Made by a program: the position numbers and the translations under genes. 64,000 nucleotides of DNA from Scylla paramamosain (Eukaryota; Arthropoda; Malacostraca; Decapoda; Portunidae). Within the stretch, counting starts at the first letter, position 1. Each line of letters starts with the position of its first letter. Of the stretch, positions 1 to 11,520 are shown piece by piece. Under the pieces are notes generated by a model that was given only the letters and a program-made list of their open reading frames with translations, had not been told where the DNA came from and ran no database searches. The stretch is from positions 15,059,164 through 15,123,163 of the forward strand of contig NC_087185.1 in the NCBI RefSeq assembly GCF_035594125.1, written 5' to 3'.

Positions 1-137
1 GCGGGGCTGGGCGGGGCACTGAGAAATTGTGCATCAAATGGAAATAAAAAAAGCGACCTGGAAATTAAAGCAAAGTTACGAGCTTAATATGGTAAAGTAG
101 GGCGCACTTTGAACGGTACTTTGTTAACTCGCTGATT

Positions 138-142
<5 letters not shown>
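1..142. other. Unique sequence with GC boxes at the left edge
   Basis: The first 20 bases contain two close GC-box-like motifs (GGGGCTGGGCGGGGC). The rest is AT-rich and unremarkable. With nothing visible to the left, promoter function cannot be claimed. Confidence 0.4.
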
Positions 143-233
<91 letters not shown>

Positions 234-295
234 CTGTGTCTATGAATGTACGCCACGTAGAAGTCAGCTGGTGAGTCTGCTTAAAACTCACACAA

Positions 296-390
<95 letters not shown>
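143..390. repeat. Paired (CT)n microsatellites
   Basis: Two perfect CT arrays (143-230 and 301-390, about 88 and 90 bp) are separated by 70 bp of unique sequence. The reverse strand reads as Arg-Glu alternation, so open frames here are artefacts. Confidence 0.98.
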
Positions 391-393
<3 letters not shown>

Positions 394-592
394 TTTGATG
401 TGTTTTATTCGGAGTGGTGAAATCTGAGTGGCCGTCCTGCCGTGCTGTGTGGTGTGGCTGCGAGGCTCCATCACAACCCACACATGGCTTATCAAAGCAA
501 CGCAACTGCAGGAGACACCACCGCCTTCTGCACCTGCCACCAGAAACTTCCAGTGACATTAGCCAGAGAAGTGTCGTTTGGCTGTTGTGTTG

Positions 593-780
593 GTTAGGTT
601 AGGTTAGGTTAAGTTAGGTTTTCTTGGTTGGGTGTAGTGTGGTGTTGGAATGTGTTGTGTTGGTTAGGTTAGGTGTAAAGTAGTGTGAGAAAATTTGTTT
701 GGGGTGTTGGTTAAGTTAGGTTGGGTTTGGTTAGATGTAGTGTGGTGTGAGAAATTGGTTTGGAGTTTTGGTTAGGTTTG
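593..780 (+). repeat. Degenerate interstitial TTAGG array
   Basis: The block opens with several exact TTAGG pentamers and continues as GT-rich variants (GGTTAAG, GTGTGGTG, TTGGTTAGG). TTAGG is the arthropod telomere motif. The degeneracy and the unique or LINE-derived flanks argue for an old interstitial block rather than a chromosome end. Confidence 0.85.
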
Positions 781-795
781 GTTGTGTTTGACAGC

Positions 796-1185
796 GTGGA
801 AATGTTCCTTTAGAGAGACGTAAGTTAAGAGGGGACCTGATAGAAGTCTTTAAGTGGTATAAAAGTTATAACAAGGGGGATGTAAGCAAAATTCTTAGGA
901 TCAGCAACCAGGATAGAATAAGAAATAACGGGTTCAAGCTTGAAAAATTTAGATTTAGGAACGAGATAGGAAGGAACTGGTTCTCAAATAGCGTGGTAGA
1001 TGAGTGGAACGGACTCAGTAATCATGTTGTTAGTGCTAGGACATTAGGGTGCTTTAAGATAAGATTAGACAGGTTTATGGATGGAGATGATAGGTGGAAA
1101 TAGGTATATTTCATACCAGGACTGCCACGTGTGAGCCTGGTCGCTTCTTGCAGCTTCCCTTATTTCTTATGTTCTTATGTTCTTA
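796..1185 (+). mobile_element. 5'-truncated CR1/L2-like LINE, 3' end
   Basis: This is the extreme 3' end of a non-LTR retrotransposon: the last ~97 codons of the reverse-transcriptase ORF, a ~60-bp 3' UTR, and a short terminal tandem of the 8-mer TTATGTTC. An 8-nt terminal microsatellite is typical of CR1/L2 elements. The same 3' UTR recurs in inverted orientation at 59598-59690 and in a diverged form near 15780-15860, which proves a dispersed family. Homology to the other long copy begins near 796, so the copy is 5'-truncated as expected for target-primed reverse transcription. Confidence 0.85.
813..1103 (+). pseudogene. C-terminal fragment of LINE reverse-transcriptase ORF
   Basis: The frame from 813 reads ERRKLRGDLIEVFKWYK and later WFSNSVVDEWNGL and FKIRLDRFMDGDDRWK before a TAG stop at 1101-1103. 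The WFSN-VVDEWN and FK-RLD-FM signatures are the conserved C-terminal tail of CR1/L2-type pol proteins, after the catalytic RT domain. No catalytic residues are present. The fragment has no internal stop, so this copy is fairly young, but it has no start and cannot act alone. Confidence 0.82.
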
Positions 1186-1199
1186 AATGTAAATAGAGA

Positions 1200-2640
1200 G
1201 TTAACTAGATTATTTGAAGTTAAATATTAGTGGAATGTCATTTTCTCGTCTTATGCTACTGTTTTATTTATTTATTTTTATTTTTATTTTTTTGTATCAT
1301 GTGTACTTGAGTTGTGTTGATGTAATGCATTGTAATGTACGTAATGCAATGTAGTGTGAGCACGGAGGTGTGTACTTGAGTTGTGTATTTGTGATATAGT
1401 TGAGTGTAATGTGAGCGTACGTGTGTGTGTACTTGAGTAGTGTAAGTGTAATGTACGTAGATGTGGAGTGTCAGGTGGGTACGAGTGTGTGGATGGATAT
1501 ATTTCTAAGTGACGCCAAATGTAAGTGGAATGTCCTCGCTTCCTCGACGTGTCTGGTCTTCATTTCCTCTATCTCGGCAATAACAGTGGAATGTCACGTC
1601 TGTTTCCCTTAGTGACATCAGGTACAGGCGGCATTTTCTCACCTTTTTTGATATTTTCTACTCTTTTATTTCTATCATATATTTTTCACTTTTTTTAATG
1701 TAATATATGACAGTGTGGAATGTAATGGTTGTCTTTCCTTCACTGACACCCCAAATATAAAAGACATATCGTTAATTTTTTTGTCATAATTGCTATTCTT
1801 TTATTTCTTATCTTATATTTTTTCTATTTCTGAATGTAATAAATGACAGTGTGGAATATTCTTGTTTTTTCTTTCACTGACACCCCAAATAAAAGAGAGA
1901 TTTCTTTTTTTTTTTGTCATATTTTGATGTTTTGCCCCTTCTTCTATTTTATTTATTTATTTACTTATTTATTTTATTTATTTATTTATTTTTTATATAG
2001 AATGACAGTGTTTAATTTATTCAAGAGGGGCGCCAGCCAAGGACAACACAAATGTATAAATATCAAAAGGCCCACTGAGTCGCCAGTCCCTAAGCAAGAA
2101 GTCGGAAATAATCATCAAATACTGAAGGATAAGTGTCTTGAGTGTGTGAGTGTGGAATGTTCGTATTTCCTCCTCAATAACATCAAATATGAGACGATTT
2201 CTTATTTAAACTCATGTTCGCTTTTTCCATTTACTTTTTTTTTTTTGTTTTTTGTTTTTTCAGCGCTTGGATGTGATGTTGTGTGGCAGCGGAAGTGTGG
2301 ATCTTACTTTAACCCTTTCCTTAGTAACACACAATATAAGGCGTTTCCCTATTTTCCGTCATATGCTGTTAATTTTTTCCTTTTACATTATTTCCCTTCA
2401 CTTTATGTATTTTCCTGCCTTTGGATATAATGTACTGGTTTAAAAGAATGTTACTTTATTCCTTCTGTGACACTAAAAAAGCAATTTCCTTGTTTTCCAG
2501 TCACATGCTGCTATCTTTTTCTTTATTTATTTTCCTCGGTTTCAAAGTAATGTAGTTTAACAGAAATACTACATTTTTTCCCCAGTGACACAAAAAATAA
2601 TACACAATTTCCTTATTTTCCCATTACACGCCAGTTTTTC
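1200..2640. repeat. Degenerate ~135-bp tandem satellite
   Basis: About ten diverged units share a GTGTGGAATGT motif followed ~25 bp later by TTCCTTCACTGACAC or a variant, then a T-rich stretch. Motif copies sit near 1230, 1527, 1586, 1712, 1848, 2150, 2300, 2440 and 2560. The block is interrupted around 1940-2130 by an ATTT-rich run and a dispersed repeat. The open frames in it are T-rich (Phe/Leu/Tyr) and have no protein character. Confidence 0.7.
1945..2130 (+). repeat. Dispersed repeat family 2 (ATTT leader + GCCAGCC core)
   Basis: An (ATTT)n-like leader (1945-1995) is followed by AAGAGGGGCGCCAGCCAAGG, an A-rich spacer, and AAAAGGCCCACTGAGTCGCC. The same order (ATTT leader, ACAAGAGGCACCGGCCAA, A-rich spacer, AAAAGGTCCATTGAGATGC) recurs at 34660-34800. 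It looks like a SINE-like or non-autonomous dispersed repeat; its class is unknown. Confidence 0.6.
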
Positions 2641-3100
2641 TCTTACCTTACCTTGCAAACAGCAAAGGGAAACACGCCTTGCATTCTTACAACACTAACA
2701 CTTCCTCTAGATACACCACAGGACACCATGTATAAACAGAACTCTCTTAATATCACATATACAGCTATCTTTTTCTACCTTATCTTTTCCCAGGTAGATC
2801 CGAGCCACGTGTGCCTCACCTGTATTATTACCTCTTCGAGTAATAAAGGGGGCACGCAGTTAATAATGAAAGGATATGAGAAGTGACAAAATTACCAGGT
2901 GTCAGACGAAGGTTAGCGCCACGCGGGGCTGGAATAGTCACGGAGATCTAAAGGGGTGATTAATGGTGCTACCTGCCCTTGACTTGACAGGTAACTAATA
3001 GAAGCCCGAAACAGCTCATTAAGGGGAGTCTCCGGCACCTGCGTTCTAATGTGCGGCTCCCGTTATGAGGGGAATACGAGGGGAGGTGACAGGGAACTTG
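2641..3100. other. Unique sequence, moderately GC-rich at its end
   Basis: Balanced-composition, non-repetitive sequence. No exon with protein similarity is recognisable; the 77-residue open frame at 2653-2886 has no family signature. It could hold regulatory sequence. Confidence 0.4.
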
Positions 3101-3107
3101 TATGTGT

Positions 3108-3205
3108 GGGTGTGGTGTGTGTGTGTGTGTGTATTTGTGTGTTTATTTGTCTGTCACTTTGTATATCTGTATATATCTACGTATCCACCTATTTATCTAC
3201 ATGTT

Positions 3206-3237
<32 letters not shown>

Positions 3238-3240
3238 ATC
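3108..3240. repeat. GT and TCTA microsatellites
   Basis: A short GT run (~3110-3132) is followed by imperfect ATCTA/TGTAT sequence and a (TCTA)n array at about 3208-3236. GTAT repeats resume near 3295-3312. Confidence 0.9.
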
Positions 3241-3428
3241 TAACTAACTAACTCACTCTCGGTCCATCTCTCAGTCAGTCTGTACGAGTATATCCTGTAT
3301 GTATGTATGTATCTATCTACATATCAATCAATGTAAAGGAGGAAAACATAGGAACACAGGATTAAACAATATCACCATCTTTTTCTCCCCACCTAACAAT
3401 ATATATGTATGTGTGTGTATGTATGTAT

Positions 3429-3507
<79 letters not shown>

Positions 3508-3514
3508 TGTGTGT
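3429..3514. repeat. Interrupted (GA)n then (GT)n
   Basis: A GA array is broken twice by GGA steps and is followed directly by a short GT run (3505-3514). Confidence 0.97.
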
Positions 3515-3601
3515 AACATGATAATTCTTGTCAGGGGGAATGTGTAGAGGATAAGAAGATAGAATGACTAGTTGGTGAGGGAAGTGTGAGGGGAATAGAA
3601 G

Positions 3602-3602
<1 letters not shown>

Positions 3603-3646
<44 letters not shown>
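3603..3646. repeat. (GT)n microsatellite
   Basis: A perfect GT array of about 44 bp. Confidence 0.98.
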
Positions 3647-3648
<2 letters not shown>

Positions 3649-3720
3649 CTTTATGAGGGGAGTTGTCATGAATAAAGTAGCGCCCTTTGTGTGTACTTAG
3701 ATGCGAAGGACACTTGACAA

Positions 3721-3721
3721 C

Positions 3722-3802
<81 letters not shown>

Positions 3803-4013
3803 GTTTGGTTGCATCTTTTCTTGCTACCTTGTTTTCTTTTTCTTGTTTTCTTTGCCTTGCTTTATTGCTTATTTGCTTCTTTCTTTGCTTCCTTACTTTT
3901 TAGCCTTTCTTCTTTCCTTCCTTCCTTCCTTCTTTCCTCTATTTCCTGTTTCTTTTTTGTTTGCTTGCTTGTTTCTTTCTTTCCTTCCTTCCTTCCTGTC
4001 ATCCTTTTCTGTA

Positions 4014-4068
<55 letters not shown>

Positions 4069-4125
4069 CTCTCTCCTCTCTCCTCTCTCCTCTCTCTCTC
4101 CTCTCTCTCTCTCTCTCTCCTCTCT
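3721..4125. repeat. Pyrimidine block: (CT)n, (TTCC)n-like, interrupted (CT)n
   Basis: An interrupted CT array (3721-3798) is followed by TTCC/TTGC tetranucleotide-like sequence (about 3880-4000) and a second CT array with CCT interruptions (4015-4125). The plus strand is almost purely pyrimidine, so three frames stay open as Ser/Leu/Phe strings that are not proteins. Confidence 0.95.
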
Positions 4126-4998
4126 GACGGGTAGGCTTTAATAACGAGATAGTCAAAATACCCATTAGAAGATTAACATTTAGTGTCGGTGAAAATGACA
4201 AAAAAAAAAAGGTAAACATACATATAAAAGTCTATATAGTTATGGCGTGCTTACCTGTAATGACACAGCAGCTTTATTCCTCTTTATAATTATCTCTTTA
4301 TTTACAATCCTCGCGTCGTCAGAATCACGCCCTTCTTAATTCAGCGCAGATTTGAAAAAGTAGATGAGTTGATGGTCTTGAAATGGTAATAGCGTGATAA
4401 AAAATATGAGAATGCAGGATAAAAAAAAAAAAGTACAGAAAATATTACACCTTTCTCCATATACGAATTATTTGTTAGTGTTTTTTTTATTTTTCCGGGA
4501 AACAGGGGAACATTAAACTCCAGTAACGGGGCGTCATGGAGGACATTCAGAGCGCTTAAAACTGGTGCAATTATTATTTCTTCCTCTTTTTATGTTATTT
4601 CGCGTCTCTTTTTTCCCGACCCTCGTTTTCAATTGTCGTTCATGATGCGAGTGCGGAGTTCGTGTCGTGGTGTTGTTGCTTTGTCGTTCGTGTGAGTGTC
4701 TGTGCTGTCGTATGGTGCTAAGGAAAGGAGGTCACTATTACTTTTTAAATGTACAGATGCTTCGTTGTATTGTGGTGCGTAAGTATATCGCTTTTGTATT
4801 TGTTTTATTCCAGTATGCATTTATTTATCTTAGTCGTAGTTGTGTATATGTATCGTAGTTTTGTATGCATATTGTTTCCTTGTAGTTTTAGTTGTGTATG
4901 TATATAATTTTGTCTGTATATCGTAGTTTTATATATATACGTATTTCGTTTCCATTAAGTATGTATATATATATATGTATATTGTTGTTCTGTATTTA
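4126..4998. other. Unique AT-rich spacer
   Basis: AT-rich, mostly unique sequence; 4780-4990 contains imperfect TGTATAT/TAGTTTTGTAT repeats. No coding exon or RNA gene was recognised. Confidence 0.4.
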
Positions 4999-5677
4999 CA
5001 GGGTGTCCCGGGAGGAAAGTCATACATTCTCATAAATGAAAGATCAAGTCATTCTTAGTCGGAAATATTATGTGGTCAAATGAAGTTGACCCTTTGACTG
5101 CCACTTGGCACACCTTTCCCTAATTGCCAATCACTCTGAGATATCTTTACATGTTCTACAGCTGGGAAGAATTTACAAAATGTACTCTTTTTCATGGCGA
5201 GCCTTCTTGTAGATATTTATAAAGACCTGGCATTGCTTCTGGTGCTGCTAATTGTTTCGTGTCGTAGCAAGAAGGTTAACACCGTGGTTTAGAAGTTACA
5301 GGGCATTTAAATACGAGCGCGCCTCAATGCAAGTGGCTGCACATGGACCATCCAGCAAAATGTAGCTGCTATTGCCATATGGAGCTCCTTATTGTTTTAG
5401 CTATTATTTGCTACAACTATACACTGCGTTCTTGATTCAATTATATTTTTATTTATGAAAACCTTAATGTGTAATCAGGTAATATCCTCATGATGCCAGC
5501 GCCCACCTTGCTGCCCTCTCCTCCCTTCCTCCTTGCCAATTGTTAGCACTTCCATATTTAAATGTCCTGCGTTTTCTAAATCTTGGCATCAACAACATTT
5601 GACTAAAGAATATTTCCCACTTAGACTGACTTTATCTTTCATATCTGAGAATGTGACTCTCCTCCCGGCACACCCTG
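4999..5677. mobile_element. 679-bp TA-flanked element with long terminal inverted repeats
   Basis: The element begins CAGGGTGTCCCGGGAGGA and ends in the inverted form TCCTCCCGGCACACCCTG. Inverted similarity continues about 85-90 bp inwards (shared inner motifs ATTCTCA, TGAAAGAT, AAGTCA, GGAAATATT, GTCAAATG). Both ends are flanked by TA (4997-4998 and 5678-5679), the target duplication of the Tc1/mariner superfamily. The interior of ~500 bp has no transposase frame, so this is a non-autonomous (MITE-like) copy. The superfamily is inferred from the TA duplication and terminal sequence. Confidence 0.85.
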
Positions 5678-5697
5678 TATATCATTTTCTTCTAGTC

Positions 5698-5701
<4 letters not shown>

Positions 5702-5754
<53 letters not shown>

Positions 5755-5758
5755 TGTC
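5702..5758. repeat. (GT)n microsatellite
   Basis: A GT array with one TA step, starting 23 bp after the right end of the TA-flanked element. Confidence 0.98.
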
Positions 5759-6104
5759 GCTCTTTGACCGCTTCTTTTCCAGTGTGCATGTTTCCTTCCA
5801 GTCTCAGCTTATGTGAGAAATTCGCTAGTGTAGGTCCGTTTTTTGTTGCATGGAATTTTTGTTTAGTTTTCTATTCACATATACTGTATATATTTCGCTT
5901 CAAAAGTGACTATTTGTTCAGGGTCTGTGTTTATGTTCCCAATAGCAGTTATGTTTTTGTTGCATAATTTCCACTAAAAGTCACCATATTTTTATACGTG
6001 TGCATTTAGCAGTTCCACCACTTTTTTTTAATCTTTCCATTAAAAAGTCGTTTTCTCCTTCCATTTTTTCATTTATTGTATTGTTATGTATTTTTTATAT
6101 TGTT

Positions 6105-6113
6105 TGTGTGTGT

Positions 6114-6151
<38 letters not shown>

Positions 6152-6187
6152 CTGGGTGTCTCTGTGTGAATGTGTGTCTTGCCTTTT

Positions 6188-6270
<83 letters not shown>
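6105..6270. repeat. (GT)n and (CT)n pair
   Basis: A GT array (6105-6146) and a perfect CT array (6190-6270) are separated by ~43 bp of GT-rich sequence. Confidence 0.98.
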
Positions 6271-6271
<1 letters not shown>

Positions 6272-7440
6272 ACATTTTCGATTATAAGTGGTTTTCTCTG
6301 CACTTTTATAATCATTATTTACATACTTTATTCTCTATGACACCTTCATCTTGTATATTTTCCAATTACTTTCTTTTCGTGTATATTTCGTGTCACTATT
6401 TTAACAGTTTCACTCTTTTAATACAGTAAGCTTATTTTGTATACTGAGAGACACGACTATGTTTTTTATCGCCTTGTTTATTGGTCTTAAAACCCCTGAA
6501 TAATGTATGTGTGCATGTGTCTGTCTGTCTGTCTGTTTGTCTGCCTGTCTATCTCTCTGTCTGTTTGTGTTATGAACGGAGGTAAGGGAGAGGAAGGGAG
6601 AGGAAGATTTTTCTTTATATAATTTGCTTTTGTAATTTTGACTGATGGATAGTCAGAAAACTATCGATTATGTAACGACGAAATAATGAAAATAAAAAAA
6701 AGAAAGAAGGACGAGGACGAAGGGGAGGAGCAGAAGGCAGAGGAATAAGAGCAGGTGGAGGACGAATAATAAGATAATACATAAAAAGATTCATTAAAAA
6801 GCAACACAGAAATTATTCAAATAAAAAAAAATGGTAGGGACGATGTCACGTTTTCTTCCGTAACTATAATACAAGTTAAAAAAAAAAATAATGAAAATAA
6901 AAGTATATCATGTCATTGTACTAAAGGAAGATTAACACAACTATTTATATTTTCACCTGAAGACATATAAAAAATAAATAAATAAAAAACCACATTAATG
7001 AAATCAACACTGACAGTAAGGCAGAATTTTCACATAATAAAAAAGTAGAAATATGATTCTTAAGACGCTCTCGTATTAGTATAACATTTATTAAGCTTTT
7101 TTTCTTTGGTACTTTTTTTTTTCTTTAACTCGATTTTTTTATCTTAATATCTGACATGCACACTTTTTTTTAGATATAATTTCTCATGTCCCATTTTTCT
7201 TCTTTCCAGGTCACGGAGGGAGTCACGCTGCATTTAAACAGGTAATCTTGATGTGCTCGTTGTGGAAAAAGCGCCATAATTTCAAACGTTCTTTTCGCGC
7301 ATGTAATCTACAATCTTTTTTTTTTTCTCTCCCTCTTTCTATGTGGGTACAGGGAACTGTAATCTACGTGCGTCCATTTAGGATTGGCGAGTAATGACAC
7401 ACATTTTTTGCATCTCGTGGTGAATAAGGTCGGAAGAATA
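6271..7440. other. Unique AT-rich spacer
   Basis: AT-rich sequence with A- and T-homopolymer runs, a GTCT-rich run at 6520-6570 and purine-rich GGA repeats at 6700-6760. No coding or RNA signature was seen. Confidence 0.4.
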
Positions 7441-7550
7441 GGAGTAATAGTAGCAGCAGTTGTAGTAGTGGTAGTGGTAGTAGTGGTGGTGGTGGTAGTG
7501 GTGATGGTGGTAGGAGTAATCGCTTAATTAAGGTTGTATTTTTGGCGCAA

Positions 7551-7626
<76 letters not shown>
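7441..7626. repeat. (GTA/GTG)n triplets then (GA)n
   Basis: Imperfect GTAGTG triplets (7441-7519) are followed by a perfect GA array (7555-7626). Confidence 0.95.
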
Positions 7627-7629
<3 letters not shown>

Positions 7630-7631
<2 letters not shown>

Positions 7632-8000
7632 GCTCTTTACCATTCTTCGGAGCTACGGGGCAGAACAAGCACATATTCCCAACAATAACAAACACACTAG
7701 GGATTTATGCCTTGCCTCTCCCCCTCTTAAACCACGCGGAATATTTGCCTGGCGAGCACAACACGAGCACCAATATGCCTCCGGCCGCTTCACAAACCGC
7801 CGCGCCGCAAACATACGTGCCGGCTCGCCTCTGCTTCTCGTCGCGCCCGCTGTGTTGAGAGGCAGCCGGACCCGGAATGACTCTCCCTCGCCAAATGACA
7901 CTTCTACCGGCCGGAATTTTGGGCTATAGCGAACGTTACACGGAGGACGGATAGGAGGCGGACGAAAAGTAGGAGTAGTAGTAGGAGGAGGTGCGCCAGG
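7630..8000. other. CpG-richer unique island
   Basis: From about 7730 to 7930 the base composition shifts to GC- and CpG-rich (CCGGCCGC, CGCCGCGCCGC, GCCGGCTCGC) against an AT-rich background. Open frames cross it on both strands, but none matches a family. It is a candidate promoter or first-exon region, or an old insertion. The status is unresolved. Confidence 0.35.
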
Positions 8001-8058
8001 AGGAGTGGATGTGATGGCTGGGGAAGGAAAGAGAGGGAGGGGAGTGGAGGGACGAAAA

Positions 8059-8190
8059 GGGACAAAACGTAGTAATAGTAGTAGTAGTAGTAGTAGGAGG
8101 AGGAGGAGAAGGAAGAGCAGAACCAGAAAGAGCGTTGTGGTGAAAGAGGAAAGGAAAGGAAGGGAAGGGAAGGGACAGGAGGGGAGATGC
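8059..8190. repeat. (GTA)n and GGA-rich purine repeats
   Basis: AGT triplets (about 8071-8092) pass into AGG triplets (to ~8110), then GGAAA/GGGAA purine repeats (8145-8185). Confidence 0.85.
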
Positions 8191-8199
8191 GATGTGCAG

Positions 8200-9390
8200 C
8201 CAACACCTGATGCCAACTGTGTGAATTTTGCAAGGGTGTATCCGCTTTCTGAAATGCGTTTTTGGTGTATCGCCTCAGCCTGGCAGGGTTGCTTCCCGCC
8301 ACGATATTCTGACAGATCCTCCGCCTGATCTCACCCTAAGCACGAGGGTTTTAAGGTCTCGTCCGAATCTTCTGCCTCCAGCCACCCGTGATAATTAAAG
8401 TTGAAGCAAAGGATTAAAGTAAAAAAAATTATCGCCCTCTTGGCTCCGTGTATTGACTTTCTGTTTGAAATTTACTTTATTCCTCACTCAGTTTATTTTA
8501 TGTACAACTTATTTCAAGGAGAGAATGTTAGGAGTAAAGAATCAGAAATGTGCAACGCGAGAAGCACCAAATCTTTGCAGCGATCGCACCCTGGTGGAGG
8601 GGAGGTGTGGAGGGGGTAGTGCGCCTCGAGAAGGGAGGAGTAAGAGGAATTGCATGTCACTCAGACGATACCCCAGTGAGCTTTCCTTTCTTGACTCACG
8701 TTCACCTCTCGCGCTGCGCCTCTCGGTATCAGATAAGTGTGGGCGACGCTTCCTAATCCGCGTAAAGGCCCAGTGTTGGTTGGGAACAGTTTGGTGTAAT
8801 GCATTGGCCCGTAACTCGTGTAATGCCAGGTTTTCGTGAGTTACGCCTGCGGGGTCTGGCAATATAGGGTTATATTCTTAAGCTTTGAGGGAAATGATAA
8901 TGATAAAGACATTTCATTATAGCACTTAGCGTGGAATTATGCAAATTTGAGGCTTTTTACCATGAGCAAACTGGATTTCAGGGCCACGTGAGAATACTTA
9001 ACACTCTGATGGGGAGAAAATTCGCAGCGAAAGATAAATGAGGAAGGAAGCAAGAAAGCGCTGCAAAAATGTATTGGCTTTTACTTCCTGCAATCGATGT
9101 TTACAGGCTCGCTGGGGCTTGAGCTCGATTGGCCGGCCAGAAGTTCATTTCAAAAGACGTATTTATCACTTCAAGTTTACACCATTCACTTACACAACCT
9201 ACATTGCACTTGGATGCTTCTCTTGTTCACCTCCACGGTTCACCTCTCACCCACGCACCTCGCCATTGGTTTACACGCCTCGCTCATGGTCTCTTTAAAC
9301 ATTCAAGCCTCACCTTTTGTTTCTACATCTCATTATACAGAAAACAAAGAAGAAAAAAAAGAACAGAGAGAGAAAGAAATGAAATATGAA
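8200..9390. other. Unique spacer with balanced composition
   Basis: Non-repetitive sequence with mixed composition. Overlapping open frames on both strands (for example 8453-8839 plus and 8862-8542 minus) have no family features. It could include regulatory sequence or a short exon that cannot be recognised alone. Confidence 0.35.
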
Positions 9391-9395
9391 GGTTA

Positions 9396-9633
<238 letters not shown>

Positions 9634-9784
9634 GGAATCACACTGATATTGGGTATTGGATATTGGCTGAGTTATGGCACCGCAACAACAAGGTCAAATG
9701 ACGCCGGCTTGGGTTTCGAGGGAGCGCGCTTCCTCTCCCACTGAGCAACTGACGTGAGCTGGAATCAATCTCAGGCCTGCAATC

Positions 9785-9990
9785 AGAAACACTGTTCTTT
9801 CACCACATCTATTTTCAAAGGAATGATTAGCCGGGTTCTCAAGAGTGTTTCTCCCGTCAGTAATGTAAAAATCTTGTTAAGGTGTCACTGGATTTATAAA
9901 AATATCCTTAAAAATCAGTATAAATTTGTAAAAGTCTTGTTAATTTGTCACTAGAGCCGTAAAAACCCTTAAAAATCTGTTTAACTTCAA
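9785..9990 (+). repeat. Dispersed repeat family 1, copy A
   Basis: Contains TTTTCAAAGGAATGATTAGC, GGGTTCTCAAGAGTGTTTCT, AAAATCTTGTTAAGGTGTCA and AAATATCCTTAAAAA in that order. The same ordered blocks occur near 16950-17130, in tandem at 41360-41930, and inverted at 42645-42815. The class is unknown. Confidence 0.7.
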
Positions 9991-10234
9991 CTATTACATT
10001 TTAAAAGTAATGGAGGTGCGGTTGCGGTGGGGAAGTGTTTTAGAATGCGGTCCTCAACCTTTCTGCCAAACACTGAGTAGAACAGTAATATTTAAGACTC
10101 CTTCAGTACTTAGCCTTGTTCTCATTGCATTACAGTTCTTTGTCCTCATGCTGCCGTCCCATAGCTGCTGATTGTCATGGCGTAAACCTGCCTTGCTTAC
10201 AATCCACGAGTACATAACACTCCTGCTACTCTGG

Positions 10235-10830
10235 CAGTGTTTTGATTTCATTCTGGCACTTCTGATAATGTTCTGATTCTGTTCACTGTTGCATTTTTTG
10301 ACACTAAGAGTATAATGGTTTTGTTTTGGCACTGTTTGGCACTTTTCGAAGTATTGTAACACTACTGCGACATTACTCTGAGACGCTTCCGCACTCGTGG
10401 CACTGTTGTTGATCTGTTTCGATGCTGTTCTGGGTTTTTTTTCTTGGCACTGTCTTGATTCATGTGGCACTGCTCTGTCACTTTTGGCATTATCTTAGCA
10501 CTCTTCCGGCATTATTCAGGCACTCTCCTGACGCTGTTCTGGCGCTGTTCCATATTGTTTTATAGCACTGCTTTGGCACTGTTCCATACTGTTCTGGTGT
10601 TGTTATGGGACTATTCCATACTATTTTAGCGCTGTTCTGGCACTGTTAATACTGTTCTGCCACTGTTCTGGCAATATTCGTAGTGTTCTAGCGCTGTTCT
10701 GGCACTGTTCCATACTGTTTTATCACCGTTTTGACTCTGTTCTCTACTGTTTTGGCACTGTTCCATACTATTCCATATCTGTTGCGGCACTGTTCATACT
10801 GTTCTACCGCTGTTCTGTCACTCATATTTT
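10235..10830. repeat. GGCACTGTTC minisatellite
   Basis: Dense imperfect repeats of an ~11-bp motif (GGCACTGTTCT), often paired with CCATACTGTT to give units of ~20-24 bp. It explains the minus-strand 138-residue open frame ending at 10054, which is therefore not taken as a gene. Confidence 0.85.
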
Positions 10831-10959
10831 TAGATCGTTTCCGGCCGCGTGAAAGCTGGAATGTTCAGTGTCCCTCAATTAGAGAAAACACAACACCAAT
10901 GCACCATTTTTTTCCCCTGTACCTGTGAAACACTAAAAAGTACAACAGGAGGTTTGTAT

Positions 10960-11520
10960 GTGCAGGAATTCCATGTTTTTCGTATTATTATTATTCTGGA
11001 GTGATAATCTTTGCAGCGTGAAGGGAATAATGGCCACGGCTAGTCCATTTCGCATATAAATTGGTTTAATAGGAGGGCGCAGTTAATGGCCGCTGTACTG
11101 GGTGTTAATGTCCAATGTTGGTCCTTGTTAAAGCGCCGCTGTTATGGCAGAGAGCGGCTTTATCCCCCTTCATTACCTTTATTCTTCCCGGCGTTACAGT
11201 CAAGTTTGTTACGTGAGCCTAAGCAACTTTGCGGTCGTGGTAGTACAAATGATTTCCCCTCAGTAATGACAATGACCTTGGCTTATATTAAGGAGTCGCC
11301 GTTATAGAGCGAGCGCTAAAGACTCCTCACAAGTCTCACCGGACAAACACTTTCCGGCGCTGCGTGGTATTTGCGGATTCCACCTGAAGCCTGCGGTAAT
11401 TAAGAGCGAGGCATTACACACGTATCTGTTGTAATTTCCGTTCATACCTGTCCGCTTTACAGCCAATCACTCAGCTTGCTAGTAGTCCCCGGTGTGCGTT
11501 GCGCCTTTATTGTTATCGCT
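10960..11520. other. Unique, non-repetitive island
   Basis: About 550 bp of balanced sequence without low complexity, containing TTAATGGCCGC, TAATTAAGAG and TTATATTAAGG-type blocks. No protein frame is convincing. It resembles conserved non-coding DNA in texture only; conservation was not tested. Confidence 0.35.

Noticed and set aside
593..780. True telomere end
   Set aside because: The array is short, degenerate and followed by LINE and satellite sequence, so it is interstitial.
8453..8862. Overlapping frames of 128 (plus) and 106 (minus) residues
   Set aside because: Open on both strands at once with no recognisable motif; likely chance in a GC-richer segment.
10054..10470. 138-residue minus-strand frame
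   Set aside because: It overlaps the GGCACTGTTC minisatellite and has no family features.
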